Shown piece after piece: positions 1 through 12,143 of a DNA stretch of 64,000 bases; position 1 is the first letter of the stretch, and each line of letters begins with the position of its first letter. The notes under the pieces were generated by a model. It searched no databases. It had not been told where the DNA came from and saw nothing but the letters and a program-made list of their open reading frames with translations. Made by a program: the position numbers and the translations under genes. Source of the DNA: Alnus glutinosa (Eukaryota > Streptophyta > Magnoliopsida > Fagales > Betulaceae); contig NC_084889.1 in the NCBI RefSeq assembly GCF_958979055.1, forward strand, positions 4,666,761 to 4,730,760, written 5' to 3'.

Positions 1-600
1 CATTATTCCTTAAATTATGTTCTGACGGAAGTTTTAACACTTCCAAAATATTGGCTTCCTCGTTTGATAAGGGGTTCTAAACTAATTAATTTTATATTCC
101 ATGGGAAATTTACAAAGAATTTTTTGGCTAGCTAGGCTTCAAAAGATTAATTAACTTGGCATCCAACTATCCAAATATAGAAATAGAAATTCATATACAG
201 TTTTCGTTTGAAGTGTTAGCAGTTAGAGTACTTCCATTAAAAACTCGGTTAACTGTGTGTTTGAGCTTAACTGCATGGGCTTAATTAAGCATTTAATTTT
301 TGTTTTTTTCTTTTTAGTTGTAACGTGACATAAAAAGAAAAATTATAATAATTTTTGAAAGATTTATATTTTGCTTTGTTTATTAATGTTTTATTTTTGT
401 TAAAAAGCAAAATACTGTATATCCTAAAAGATGTTATCAAACGATTGAGCCCATTCACACCCAAGTAGTCACTCAACAACTGTGGACACCCAAGTGAATT
501 ACCACCACAAAAGGAGTCATTTTTGAAAGCGGGCATGCTTTTAAAGTTTTATTATGTGAAGTAGTTCACTTTGCAGTTTGCATATCCGTATGTACCCGCC
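1..600. repeat. Diverged duplicated block A, copy 1
   Basis: Non-coding AT-rich sequence that matches 12,144-12,690 over its length with substitutions and indels. Shared landmarks include the opening ATTCCTTAAATTATGTTCTG, the AACTTGGCATCCAACTATCC stretch, and a later segment with CACTCAACAACTGTG. A shorter match to the distal part lies near 19,640-19,760. No open frame is conserved between copies, so this looks like a duplicated upstream or intergenic segment. The block may continue to the left of the window. Confidence 0.7.
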
Positions 601-1365
601 CGGCACCATATATGGGCCAAGTCTAAATGTTAGAACATGAAAATATATTTTACTTAAGTAACGTGCGCAGCAGAAAATAAAAAGATGAAGATCTAAACTT
701 ACTTCTAGCTATTTTTGCTTAAGCGTTTTTATGATCTATTTGAAAAACAAAAAAATGTTAGTTGAAGAATCTTCTGACCTATGCTTTACTGTATTGATGA
801 TATACACAGGCTATTAATTTATAGGTTAGGTCAAAGATCCTCAAATATAGTAAATATAATATTGCTCCCCTCATAAATGAAACAATATTATTAAATTGAT
901 TTTAAATAAATTATACGATTCCATTACGGTAATTTAATTAATTAAATTACCTAACTGTAATACTGTATATAGTATTTATTCATTAAATATTAATAAATAC
1001 TTGTTTATGTGGCATATAAGTCATATATGGAGATAATATCTTATACTAAAATGAGATTTTTAAATGATATATTTTTATATTTAAATATTAAATAATATAA
1101 TTTATTTTCGTTTAATTTTTGAATTATATTTTAATTTTAAAATTATTTTTATTTACTTTTAGATTCAATGTTATATTGCTCATAACAAATCTATATAATT
1201 TTTTTAATCTGGACGAACTCCTTTGAAATAATATTTAGTCAATTTTTAATAAAATATTGCAAAGAACATTTGATTTCATTAAATATAAATGGTGTTAATT
1301 ATTAAAGTCTATATCATGTTAAAACGTGAGCATGTATGAATAGACTGAAAATGTAAGATATATTG
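601..1365. other. AT-rich intergenic sequence, no gene seen
   Basis: Very AT-rich sequence with short homopolymers. I see no gene, RNA or clear repeat boundary here. Confidence 0.5.
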
Positions 1366-1686
1366 GGCTTGTTTGATAAAATATAGAACAGAACACATAA
1401 TGTTATTACTGTTCATGCTTCTTTTCTTTTTCTTTTTTTATCATTTTTTTATATTTTTCACTACCAATTAATATTAAAATATTTTCATTTTTTTTACTTT
1501 TTATATCACATCAATAATTTTTTATTACTATTTAAATAAAAAAATTTACTACAACACAAATTTTTTTTACTTTTTTATACAAAATTTTTTTATTTTATAT
1601 CACATCATCACTTTTTACTAATTTCAAAATTAACAATTCATTACTCTGTTCTATTTTGTACATGTCTTTGCCAAACAAACCATCGC
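1366..1686. mobile_element. MITE family A, diverged copy
   Basis: The ends are imperfect inverted repeats (GGGCTTGTTTGATAAAA at the left; the right end complements to TGGTTTGTTTGGCAAAG). The inside has TATCACATCAAT and TTTTTATTACTATT, the same internal order as the better-preserved copy at 23,146-23,413 read on the other strand. There is no coding capacity. It is a non-autonomous DNA element; the superfamily cannot be settled because a target duplication is not clear. Confidence 0.6.
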
Positions 1687-1769
1687 GTCCAACTCCAAAA
1701 TCGGTTGAAGGCTACGTAGTCACATTAGACCAAAACGCGCATCAAGGCAACATGACTTGTCCTCAACAA

Positions 1770-1965
1770 ATTCACATCTCTGACCACCTGCTGCCTGTAT
1801 ACCTGGAGATTTGAACTCATCAAACGCCTGGCTCCTTCAGTCTCACGTCAGACGAAGCCCCTGATGATTGATGACTGAGTGACTGAGACTGAGAGTACTC
1901 TTTACCTTTCCTCGCCAACAATTTTCCATCTTCTTCACACCTGGGTTTCAGCTGAGAAGTGATAC
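1770..1965. repeat. Diverged duplicated block B, copy 1
   Basis: About 190 bp that matches 5,925-6,105 closely, including GATTTGAACTCATCAAACGC, the GAGAGTACTCTTTACC stretch and CTCGCCAACA. It is followed at 2,315-2,339 by sequence that recurs at 3,856-3,878. No coding potential is shared between copies. Confidence 0.7.
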
Positions 1966-2454
1966 GCAGGGGACGAGACCCGTATTGTGAGTATAAGATC
2001 CGTACGTGGTCACAAATACCAACGATATCAATGACATATAAAACAAGAGGATAACTGCACAATTAATTTTTAGAGTCGGTCATGATTATTTTTCACTTTA
2101 CGTAGTGTAAAAAGTTCATAAAAATTTTTTATGATAAATAATAATTACAAATCAATACTTAAATATATTTTTCGTCCAAAAATTAATAAATTCTGTTTAA
2201 GCAGCTACGTCACATTTAATAAAAAGTTGACACATGCTCATTATAATAAAAAAATTAAATAAAATCTAATAAAAATATAAATAAACAAAATAATTTTTTA
2301 AAAATAAAATAAAAAATACAAAAGGGCTACATGTTTACTTTCCTGCTTTTTAAAATGGTGGATTTTGTGTTCACCATTAGTTAAAGGGTTCTGTTTAGTG
2401 CACAATAAAATTGCACAATATGTATATAATACAAGACATATGAGATTAGACTTT

Positions 2455-3500
2455 TTTTATTTATTATTTAAACAGAAATCCTTCTCTTTATTGATAAATC
2501 AACATAAAAGTAACCCATAAACATCGGATCTAGGGATAATATTGTTCCCTAACAAGAATACTAGAAATGCTTTGTGGAGTTTCCTCCAACCAAATACAAT
2601 CTGTCACAATATGAGTAGCCTCTCTAGCCAAAGTGTGAGCTGCATAATTAAGAGCTCTACGAACGTGGACAAATCTAGCTGCTCTAAACCACTTCATTTG
2701 TTGTTGTATACTCTCCGTTAGATGGCTTGTTTTGGATAGATTAGGAGAACCCATGTTGATATCTGCAACTACTTGGGCAGCATCTCCTTCAAAAATAACT
2801 TCAAAAAAACCGGCTTCTTTACTAAAATCCAATGCACACAAAGCTGCCATAATCTCAGCTGTCTTCGGTTCCACCCTCATTTACCGTGTAAGACTTCGAG
2901 CACCCAAACACTTCCCCATATAGTCCCGGGCCACCACTCCCAACCCTACCCAGCCGGCTGACAAATTTAGAGCAGCGTCCCAATTAACTTTGATGACTCC
3001 CGGTGGTGGAGGTTGCCATTTTTGAGCTTCTATAGCTGGTGCTAGTACCTCAGCTTGGATGGGAGGCTCCTCCTTCTTATTGTACTGTTTGAATTCCTCT
3101 AATGCCTTGACCCCTTCTTTATATACGGAATTAGGATTAGCAAAAAAACCTTCAAAAATCAAAGAATTCCTTCTGAGCCAAATCTTCATTGCAATCACAG
3201 CCATAAGTTCTAAAACATCTCTATTGAATCGGTGACTACAGTATTCAAACAAGTGCATAAATTTGCAGCCTTCCCAAGCACATTTTTGGAAGAGTGAAGA
3301 ATCTCCTCTCCATACATCTCTTGCTGCTGGACAATTCCATAAGACATGGCAAGTTGTTTCTTCTTCTACCAAACACACAGGGCATTTACCATCATCCATT
3401 ACTCTTTTTTTACAAAGATTTGCCCTTGTAGGGAGCAAATCATTACAAGCTCGCCATGTAAACAATTTAACTCCAGGGCCCAAATTGTCCTCCACATTAC
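2455..3500 (-). pseudogene. 5'-truncated LINE remnant: zf-RVT plus RNase H region
   Basis: Reading the minus strand from 3,495 gives a reverse-transcriptase zinc-binding segment (WRACNDLLPT, then C-P-V-C, H-V-L-W-N-C-P), a linker, and the start of a plant-type RNase H fold (VKVNWDAA-like, here VIKVNWDAAL). At 2,881-2,883 one in-frame TAA interrupts the frame, which then continues directly (AEIMAALCALDF, FEVIFEGDAAQVV, and a C-terminal H-T-L-A-R-E). It is the C-terminal end of a plant LINE polyprotein with its endonuclease and RT missing. A-rich minus-strand sequence near 2,455 could be the 3' tail. It is non-functional: truncated, with a nonsense codon. Confidence 0.85.
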
Positions 3501-4957
3501 ATTTTCTTTCTCACCATATAAATTCTACCCTATGTATTTTGTGTTATATATATGTTACACAAAATAGTTCATTGGTGCGTTTTTTTTTTTTTTTTTTTTT
3601 TTAAGTAACAGTAATTGGTGCTTCACTCAGAGCAAATGTGCTATGCAGAACCTCTTTGCTCAAGTCGATGAAGGACACGTGATTCAAGGGGAGCCGTTGA
3701 GTGTGGGAACACACTTCAATTGCGCGCCTCTAGGAAAGCAGTGGCGAATCTGAAGAGAAGTCACGGAGCTGTAACGTACAGCTGGGCATTGATGGCAAGT
3801 CCCAGAGAAGTGACGCTGCGCATGCATCAAGGGATTCGGATCCCCTCAGAGAAAGATACAAAAGGGCTACATGTTTACGCTTTAACTAATGGTTACGTTC
3901 CAGCTTTCTTTTTCAAGCTTTCTTCTTCTCCCTTTTCTTCATGTTTCCTACAGACTTTTCTCCTTTTTTTTTTTTTTTTTTTTTCTTAAAAAATTTGGCC
4001 AAAGAAACCCGATCGAGAATCTCCCCAAAATCAAGAACGTAACCTATGGGTTGAGTGATCCAAGTCATTGTGTGACGGTGACGGTGATGGTGACGGACTG
4101 AGGATTTTAGTTGAGGGGATCAATTTATTTTTTTTTTAACACAAATAAAATTATTAAAAAATATAACTAATACATCAATTAAATAATTCAACAAAATTTA
4201 ATTATCGCTTAAAATATATCAATGCATCTTATAATTTATTTTGTCACATCTAGTGTTTATTTATTCAATTATCTTTGATAAGTCTTCATATATTGAAATT
4301 GCTGCATGATTTTTTTATTGTTGATAGTCTTAAATGTTTTATTCTCAATATACGTAACCAGACAATCTTTCATCCATTGATCTCCTATTTGATTACGTAA
4401 ATGATTTTTTACAATATCACCAATGAATATACGATTTTCTTTTTCATTTCTATCATCTTCACAGCAAGTTACCAAATTTATTTGTGTTGTGAATTCAATA
4501 CTACAACGCATTTCAATGATATATATTTCAAGTTTGTTGTCCACGATGGTAAGTTTAAGTGCTGAAAAATTATTTGGATAAAATTAAGCAAAATAAAGTA
4601 ATTTCTCCTTTGTTAACAGCAGCAAATGAGTCATATGGACTTACGCAATTTAAAATTAGCCTCGTTAAAATTACTGTTAAGTTCTTGGAATGATTTTTAA
4701 GTGGTGCATGAAAACTTTCTTGAAAGCGGGAGCAGAAGGAAGTCCGTTACGGTTCCAAACTAATTTCTAGGTGGTGCACAATCAACTTGTAAAATTTTCT
4801 GGAATAAGGAGCTGGTGGAACTGAGTTTTAATCATCTCTGACTTTTCAGTACTGTGTAATGCTAAGCTGGAGAAGTAACCTGTCTCTGGCCATGTCAACT
4901 TTTGTCTTTAGGCTAACTTTTGTCTTTATACCGGTCTTAAGGCCTTTGGCTTCTTAC
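3501..4957. other. Intergenic sequence, no gene seen
   Basis: This stretch contains long T runs (about 3,581-3,601 and 3,964-3,983). A moderate-GC segment at 3,640-3,860 has no supported frame. At about 3,987 a short motif (AAAAAATTTGGCCAAAGAAA) recurs near 6,826 and 13,718. The short open frames look random. Confidence 0.5.
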
Positions 4958-5310
4958 GTCCGTTTGAATGTTTAATTCGAATATTATTTAAATTTACAGT
5001 ACAAATTACGAGATTTAATTTTGTAAGGTAAAATTTTAAAAAAATTAAAAAAATATAATTAAATAAAATATAATTTATTTTTTTAAAAAAAATAGAATAT
5101 TATTCGAAATAATATTCTAAACAAACACACCCCTTGTGTGTTTGGCAGTAGAATTTTAAAAAATAATATGATTTTGATTTTACATTTTCTTAAAATAAAT
5201 TATATTTCATTCAATTTTTTTAAAAAGTCAAATTTTAAAATTTACACACTAAATAAAAATTAAATTTTAATTTTAAAAATTCAACACTAAAAGCACCGTA
5301 AGAATCCCAA
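4958..5310. mobile_element. Two adjacent short AT-rich MITE-like elements
   Basis: The first (about 4,958-5,131) has ends related to CGTTTGAATGTTTAATTCG and its inverse CGAAATAATATTCTAAACA. The second (about 5,140-5,305) starts TGTGTTTGGCAGTAGAATTT and ends with a rough inverse (AAAATTCAACACTAAAAGC). The interiors are AT-rich with no coding capacity. A third related fragment is at about 6,890-7,030. Confidence 0.45.
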
Positions 5311-5576
5311 CGCATTGAAATTCAGAGGCCGCATTTTTAGTGTTATTGGGTCGTGTTAATAAATGAAATTTAAAAAAAAAAAAAAAAAAAAACTGTTTTT
5401 TGACCTTTAGTGGAGGAATAAATAAAACTCCCTAGTGACTTGGCACATCAGTAGTCATCATTCTTTCAAAATTTCAAATCTATTAAAACTTCTCTTCTTT
5501 TTAGACGAGTCCTCCCGCACTTCGTTTTTTTTTTTTTTTTTTTTTCAGTGAAGCCGCTATTGGTTTAAACGACATA

Positions 5577-5610
5577 ACGCACCGTTTTGCTAAAAGACAA
5601 AACGGTGCGT
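5577..5610. repeat. Perfect 13 bp hairpin
   Basis: ACGCACCGTTTTG is followed after an 8 bp loop by its exact complement. It is not followed by a clean T run in a transcribed context and sits in intergenic DNA, so it is most likely part of a small foldback transposon and not a terminator. Confidence 0.6.
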
Positions 5611-5924
5611 TTTTATCAAAAGAAAACACTCGTCTTCAACCTATAGCTGCTGGATGACTGGCTTTACCGGTGAAAAATGACAGAATATAGTGTGACTCAT
5701 GAAGTTTTGAGAGTTTTTGAGAATGGGCAATTAGGACTTTCCAAAAAACACAAATTCAAAAAGAATAGAAATTTTTTTTGAGAGGTAAGTGGGCATTTGT
5801 CCCCTCTCGACTGACTCTCTCTCTCCGTCCCTGTTGTGCGAGCTGTTTGACATCACGATTCACGTGTAGCGTAGTCATGACCTTCTGCGCATTGACAGGA
5901 CAGACTTTTGTCAGGAGGGTTGAA

Positions 5925-6110
5925 AAAATTCAGCAATTCTCTCACTACCTGCTGCCACGTATACCTGAAGATTTGAACTCATCAAACGCCTGGCTCCTTC
6001 AGTCTCAAGCCAGACGCAGCCCATGATGACTGACCGACTGACTGAGAGTACTCTTTACCTTTCCTCGCCAACATTTTTCCATCTTCTTCACACTTGGGTT
6101 CCAGCTTTCT
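5925..6110. repeat. Diverged duplicated block B, copy 2
   Basis: Matches 1,770-1,960 (CCTGGCTCCTTCAGTCTCA, GAGAGTACTCTTTACC and flanks). It then continues into TTCCAGCTTTCTTTTT, which also occurs near 3,898. The copies share no reading frame. Confidence 0.7.
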
Positions 6111-7040
6111 TTTTCGAGCTTCTTTTGCTTTTTCTTCTCGAGAACAAATCTATCTTATGTGAAAAAACCTTTTTAACTAGTTTATGAATAGGCTTTTATT
6201 ATTATTATTATTTATTTTTTTTCAAATAAATTTATCTTTGAAGCTGTATTTTACTAAAAAAAAAATCGTTTCTAATTATGATTAGACTTTTTTTTTTTTT
6301 TCTCAAACAAACTTATTTTTAATTAAAGGCCTTACCACCTAATTTACCTAGTAGATAAGCCGGCATTGTGCACATAATAGAATATAGAAAAGAGAATACA
6401 AATCTCCTTTAAATTATCAAACAATTTAGAATATTTAATAGTTTTTAAAAGTTACTAACTAAACCAATTAAAATAGATTTTTTTAATTTTTTTTTAAAAA
6501 AATATTTGTATAACGTGTTGGAAGAAGAGAGAAGGGTAAAAATGTTTTTGGGCTGGTATGACAATACATTTTAAGATAGTTTTTTACTGATCACAAATAT
6601 TTGGTAAGAGGGTGAGAGTTCAGAGTAATAGTAAGAATCGATAAATGTAATATAAAGGAAAAAAAAAATTGTATAAAAAAGTGAATTTTTTTATAATATA
6701 GTGAATTTTTTATTTAAATCATAATAAAAAATTATTAATATAATATAAATTTATAATATTGTAAAATTATTATTATTATTATTATTTTTATAAAAGATGA
6801 GGGAATTAAAAAATCACAATCTTAAAAAATTTGACCAAAGAAACTCCCTAACAGAGTTGAATCAGAATTCTTCTCTATTTATTTCTACTTTTTTCAAAAA
6901 TAAATTATATTTTATTTAACTTTTTCAAACTTTTTTAAATTTTATCTCACAAAGTCAAATTTCGAAATTCGCACAATGAATTAGAATTCTATTCTAAGTT
7001 CAAAAAATTCAATTTTCAAACGGACCATAAATTTGTCATC
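6111..7040. other. AT-rich intergenic sequence with repeat fragments
   Basis: No gene seen. A segment at 6,379-6,560 matches 12,701-12,945 (AATAGAATATAGAAAA, AGTTTTTAAAAGTTACT, AGAAGGGTAAAAATGTTTTT). About 6,600-6,760 resembles a decayed MITE family A interior. Confidence 0.5.
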
Positions 7041-7304
7041 ACGTGTAGCGTGGTCAAGACGATAGTTTATTAGGTTTTAGTGGATGAAAATTGAAGAGGC
7101 CAGGCCCCACCGTCTTAATTGGCTAGCTGTTGCTGGAAAATCGAGGCCCCACCTTCTTAATTGTTCAGCATTACGTGTAGCGTGGTTAAGACGATAGTTT
7201 ATTTGGTTTTAGTGGTATGAAAATTGAAGAGGCCAGGCCCCACCGTCTTAATTGGCTAGCTGTTGCTGGAAAATCGAGGCCCCACCTTCTTAATTGTTCA
7301 CCAT
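7041..7304. repeat. Tandem duplication, 132 bp unit, two copies
   Basis: The unit at 7,041-7,172 is repeated at 7,173-7,304 with only a few differences. Each copy begins ACGTGTAGCGTGGT and contains GAAGAGGCCAGGCCCCACCG and GCTGTTGCTGGAAAATCGAG. Diverged single copies occur at about 13,795-13,930 and 14,665-14,765. It is non-coding. Confidence 0.9.
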
Positions 7305-7639
7305 TTTGTACGTTTAAGAGCACTTGTAGTGAACTCACCAAAGTTTAGTCAAATTTTGATTAAAAAGTGCACTTTAGTTATTTTAGCTACCTACTTTTCA
7401 AATACATCAAATATCAAACTCTCTAAATATTCTCTACTTTAAATAAATACTATTTTTTTATTGTTTTTAAAACAACCACTTTCAACCACTTTTAACTACC
7501 ATGAAACCAAAATTTATTAAAAATTCAATGTCCATACAGCTCCAACGTCCAACGCCCATAGATCCTCCGACGTGTATTCTTTGGCTTCTGAGAAGACTGA
7601 GAAAAGGAAAAGAAAATAATAGGATAGAAAAAATAAAAG

Positions 7640-7789
7640 GGTAGTGCTACAATTCCCACCTCCATCCCACCTCAATCCCACCAACCCTAAGTATAAAAAG
7701 TTGAAAATTGATTTATTAAATAAAAAAATTAAAACACTTAGAGTTGGTGGGATTGGAGTGGGATGGGGGTGGGAATTCTAGCATTTTCC
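7640..7789. mobile_element. Foldback MITE with about 60 bp arms
   Basis: The left arm runs AGTGCTACAATTCCCACC, then CCATCCCACC, CAATCCCACCAAC. The right arm is its near-perfect inverse. A roughly 40 bp A/T-rich spacer separates the arms. It is nested inside the larger TIR element at 7,318-10,177, so it inserted after that element or was carried within it. Confidence 0.75.
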
Positions 7790-7982
7790 AAAATAAAACT
7801 ACTCTAACCCAAAAAACATCATGTATCTGCCCAGCAAGAAAATGGAAGCCACACCGCAATTAAGGTATCGTTCCCATCTTATTTTCCTACTCTCCAAACT
7901 GACTATGCCTGAAAATTTTACTCTCGCTTTCTTTATTCCCTTTTCCGAGGTTTCTTTTACGTATTTACATCATCAGAACAAT

Positions 7983-8572
7983 TTGTTAGTGAAGTTCCTG
8001 CCCTTGGACACGTTCCTGCCCTTGGACACCTCAGCATTGCTAAGACACAAGCCAAGGCAGGAGATGCTGCCACAAGAACTCAACGTGTCAGTGGATTTGA
8101 GTCCAAGCCAAGAGAGACAGCCACGTGTGTGCAAGCCAATATAGTAATCCAGCAGCATCCCAACAACTATGCAATCTGTCTAGCTGACTTAAAACAGGAA
8201 AGGAAAAGTCCAGCTGCAGAGCGCATGGCTCGACATTCAAATTAGACTCCATGATTGCAGATCAACGAATGTGTAGCTGCTGCCCTTATGCAGAAAAGGA
8301 AACTTCCAGCTGCAGCGAGCCATATCTATCACGATGCAGAAAAGGAAAGGTCCAGCGCCATGAAGCCGTGCCTAGATTTGATCTCTAAGGAAATATACAT
8401 TCAATGTGTATATTAGACATAATTGACAATCCAATATTCTCTGTAATTACCTAATTGCTTGCCTTATTTACTAGGTAGCAAGTCTGTATATAACGACTAA
8501 TGTACAATGTAAAAATCATCAAGAAAGAAACAATTTTCACACTTGTCCCTAATCTCTTTCACAATTTCGTCA
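7983..8572 (+). repeat. Possible solo LTR
   Basis: The segment begins TGTTAG and ends CACA. It has a TATA-like motif (TGTATATAACG, about 8,487) followed by sequence resembling an LTR R region, and a repeated internal motif (AGAAAAGGAAA with CAGCTGCAG). No second copy and no clean 5 bp duplication are visible, so this is tentative. Confidence 0.35.
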
Positions 8573-10180
8573 CAATCAAAATAATAAGTTTGTTTTCGTT
8601 GGACAATAAAGAAAACAACAATCGATTATTCAATGGCAGATACTCAAGAACCAACAGCATGACAACATAAATTCTAGAGCAAATTCTTTGGAAACCGAAA
8701 CCAAGTCAAACCCAACTTCAAAAAGGCAATGAACTTCAAGAAATGAGTTTCATTCACTAAGATAAACACCAAATTCAGCCGCCAAAGAACATACCTAAAG
8801 CCCAGAGAAAGTTACAGAGAAAATATCAAATAAACCCAGAAATATTAAACAAAATATCTACCCAAACCTGCAAGTGGTCAATCTGTTAAGATTACTAAGA
8901 GTGAAATCCAAGCACAACAGGTTGCAGACAAAAAACAGCAGATCCTTGGAAGAGAATATTTTCATTATCAAAAAGACTATGTTTTTTGGCCTTCAGCATA
9001 AGAGAACACCAAGTTAGTTACAAGGGCTACAACTTGATTGAATCAATACGAAAGGAGTAAGGCCACAACTTGAGAAATAACAGGAAGCAACAAGATTGAA
9101 TCATATGAAGCCCACAATTCCACATCCCCCAGGAAAAACAACAGATCCCTGGAAGACAAATAAGGCATACGCATCACCCGAAACCCACAAGCCAAATGTA
9201 ACCAACCAACGATTGTTCACATGGAAATCCTACGCCCATCTTACTGCTCATCAAAGCAGAGTGTTGGCAGAATGGATGAATGGGTTTGATTGCTCTTTTC
9301 ATCATCAGTTTTGCACTCACATTGATTGACACAATAAACATGTTTTTAAGCACACCACATTCACCAAATTGGCAGAGACAGTGAGAGTAGCAACACCAAC
9401 GAAGACACCATTGCTTTTCGTCTATTTGCACCCATTCTCGTCCTATACCTCTGTTCCCAACCACAACATTCCAATGAAACAAATGTATCCAAGAAACCCA
9501 TAACCAAAACCCAGTAAATCATTTGTAACCCCTTCAACCACAAAGCACACAAATTTATCTCAACCAGTCTAGCTCTAGAAAGCACAAAAAACTACACTAA
9601 ATAAAGGGCATTTTTAACAAGAACATGCGTCAATCACATAGATTAATCGTAATTAACTGATTATAGTTGAAAAAGCAAAAAGGAAAGCCCATTTCTAACA
9701 AAATTATATACAGAACCCTTTTCAACTTTCACTTATCTAACGAACAAACTTACAAAAAGTCTCTCTCTAAGTTTCTGTTGGTGGGTTTACAATTAACTAA
9801 AAATTATCACGGAACTCGGCCACAGACAAGAGGAAGAGAGATTCAAAACCCACACACCAAAATCAAAATATGAGATTCAAAATCAAAACCCATAAAACCA
9901 AAACAAATCTGGGATTCAAAAGCTTGCAGAGGTGATTTGTGAGAAAAGGTGCGAAGGAGCTCCAATTTTCGCTTCAGGAGATCGAGAACGCGGGAAGGGT
10001 AATAAAAAATGGAAAATAAGAAGAGATGAGAGGAAATTGGCTCAGCAGAACAGACGACCCATTTCCGCACTCACCAAATTTCCTGTAGCAGAGACGAGTT
10101 CGTTGCAGACACAATTTTGATGAAACTCAACTGATTTTGAAGATTTTCTCGCTTTGACGAGTTCACTACAAGTGCTCTAA

Positions 10181-12049
10181 CACTTCGTAAGTAGCTACAG
10201 TTTCACTTGCTAAGAATATATGCTATTATACTTTGTTTTTTACGAAGTGCTGTTACTCTTCAAATGTAGTTCAGCGATTTAATTATCATAATAAATCATG
10301 TTAAGGTTTTAGAGTCATTATACTAAAATCTCCTTAAGAGTTGGGGTTAGTTGATAGCGAGCCAATAACTTATTGGTAGGTATAGTAAAAAAAAAATAAA
10401 AAATAAAAAAATAAAAAATAAAATAAAATAAAATCTTTATTATTGGAAAGCATCTAAAGTTGTCTAAATTTAAATTCTATTTAAGTATCTAATCCATTTT
10501 TAACCCAACTCAAATAAAAAAAATATAATAATAAAAATAAAAATAACCCAGAGGTGGCTCAGCCACCTCCGAGCAGTTTCAAGGGTGGTTGATCACCCCC
10601 TCAGGTTAGTTCCAATTTTTTTTCAGTTTTTATTTATTTTTTTTATACAATTTTAGATTTATTTATTTATTTTTCGTTTTTAATTTTAGTTTTTTCAATT
10701 CAATTCACATTCTCAAACATCTTTTTAAATTTTGTTTCAAATTCTTTAAACCATCCAAACATAATTTTAAAATACAAATATTTTTAGAATTAACCATTTT
10801 AAATATAACAAAGATTAATAAAATATTAAAAAAAAATTGTGGCACACCCAATTCAGCCGGCCTTTTTTGCAAGCCTTTTAAGGTATAGTCCTAGGGATGT
10901 AAATGAAGCAAAGCTACTTGTGAGCTCTCGGCTTGTGAGAGACTCGGTTATTAAATGAGTAATTTATGGACACGAAAATATACTCGATTATTAAACGATA
11001 CAAACCTATATAAAACTCGACTTGCTCATTTATATGATATAAATCTTAAAATTTATATGATATACTGATAGGGTATAGTGTATTTTCATTATATAATATA
11101 AATTATGTAATGAATATATAATTCATCATTTATATCATCAAGACAACAACACTTATTTTATATGATTAGTGACTAAGTATGATCTAATCATGTAAATTAT
11201 ATAATATGATCTAACAATTCATATGATTATGATATAGAAATTCATATGTGATATAATTAAGTCATATAATGTCACATAATTCTTAAATTCTAACTCATAA
11301 GTATATAATTCATAGTAATGTAAACTATAAAAATTGAGAACTAGTGGTATTTCTTTTTGCAATTGAGTTTAACTTAATTTTTAATTTTTAAAACTCGTTA
11401 TATGAGCTCAAACTCGACTTGAGCTCGTGATAAATGGGTTTGAAACGAGAGTGGCTTAAGCTTAGTTCGAGCTAGTGATAAATTTAAATGAGTTGAGTTT
11501 GCATATGCACTACTCGTCCGAACTCGACTTGTTTACATCTCTTATCCTTATATAACCCCCACATGCCCCTACCTGACATTATTAATTAGATAAATGATGT
11601 TTTCACATCTCTTATATATTTTTTTGTACATTTTATTTTAAAATATTTTTTAAAATTTTAAGGACTCATATTATATCTCATAAATTTAATGATAAATTTA
11701 AAATTTAGTTATACGAAGATGTCTGAAAGTATGTATAAGTGTATAATGTTTTCATTAATTATGAGTCTTCAGTACATGTTCAGAAAGTAAGTACAGCCGT
11801 AGACTTTAACCTATTGAATTGGTCAACACATGTTTCACGATGGGTTAAAAAAAGAAAAAAAAAGAAAAAAGAAAAAAAAAAAAAGAAAGGAGTTTTAGGC
11901 AAAGCGTAGCTTTGGAAAACACATATCTTTTACTTTCATATTTTTTGCACATTATTTTTTAAAATTTATTATTAAATTTTGTAGAATTTATATATATATA
12001 AATTTTACAGATTTAATGATAAATTTATATATTTTTTATAAGAAGTTAA

Positions 12050-12091
<42 letters not shown>

Positions 12092-12143
12092 TCAAAATAA
12101 TTAAATAACTGTCATGTCGCGTATTTGACACTTGAGAATAACA
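10181..12143. other. AT-rich intergenic sequence with repeat debris
   Basis: No gene seen. A short GC-rich piece at about 10,548-10,605 (GGTGGCTCAGCCACCTCC) inside AT-rich arms resembles, in composition only, the foldback element at 28,455-29,102. A (TA)n microsatellite lies at 12,052-12,084. Confidence 0.5.
12052..12084. repeat. (TA)n microsatellite
   Basis: Uninterrupted TA dinucleotides immediately upstream of duplicated block A copy 2. Confidence 0.95.

Larger units (their letters stand above)
7318..10177. mobile_element. 2.86 kb TIR element (PIF/Harbinger-like ends), possibly Pack-type
   Basis: The left end GAGCACTTGTAGTGAACTC (7,318-7,336) is the exact inverse of the right end (10,159-10,177). 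Both ends are flanked by TAA (7,315-7,317 and 10,178-10,180), the 3 bp target duplication typical of PIF/Harbinger elements. No transposase frame is visible, so it is non-autonomous. Inside are a foldback MITE (7,640-7,789), a possible LTR (7,983-8,572) and about 1.5 kb at 8,600-10,130. Read on the minus strand, this last part looks like a gene's 5' end: a CT-rich leader followed by intron-like T-rich sequence with candidate splice sites. The capture idea is inference. The 19 bp terminal repeats and TAA flanks are directly visible. Confidence 0.75.

Noticed and set aside
1820..2062. 80-codon minus-strand frame
   Set aside because: It covers duplicated block B, and the frame is not kept in the second copy at 5,925-6,105.
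7821..8144. 107-codon plus-strand frame beginning MYLPSKK
   Set aside because: It runs across the edge of the possible LTR inside the TIR element and contains a duplicated short segment (PLDTFLPLDT). No homology recognised.
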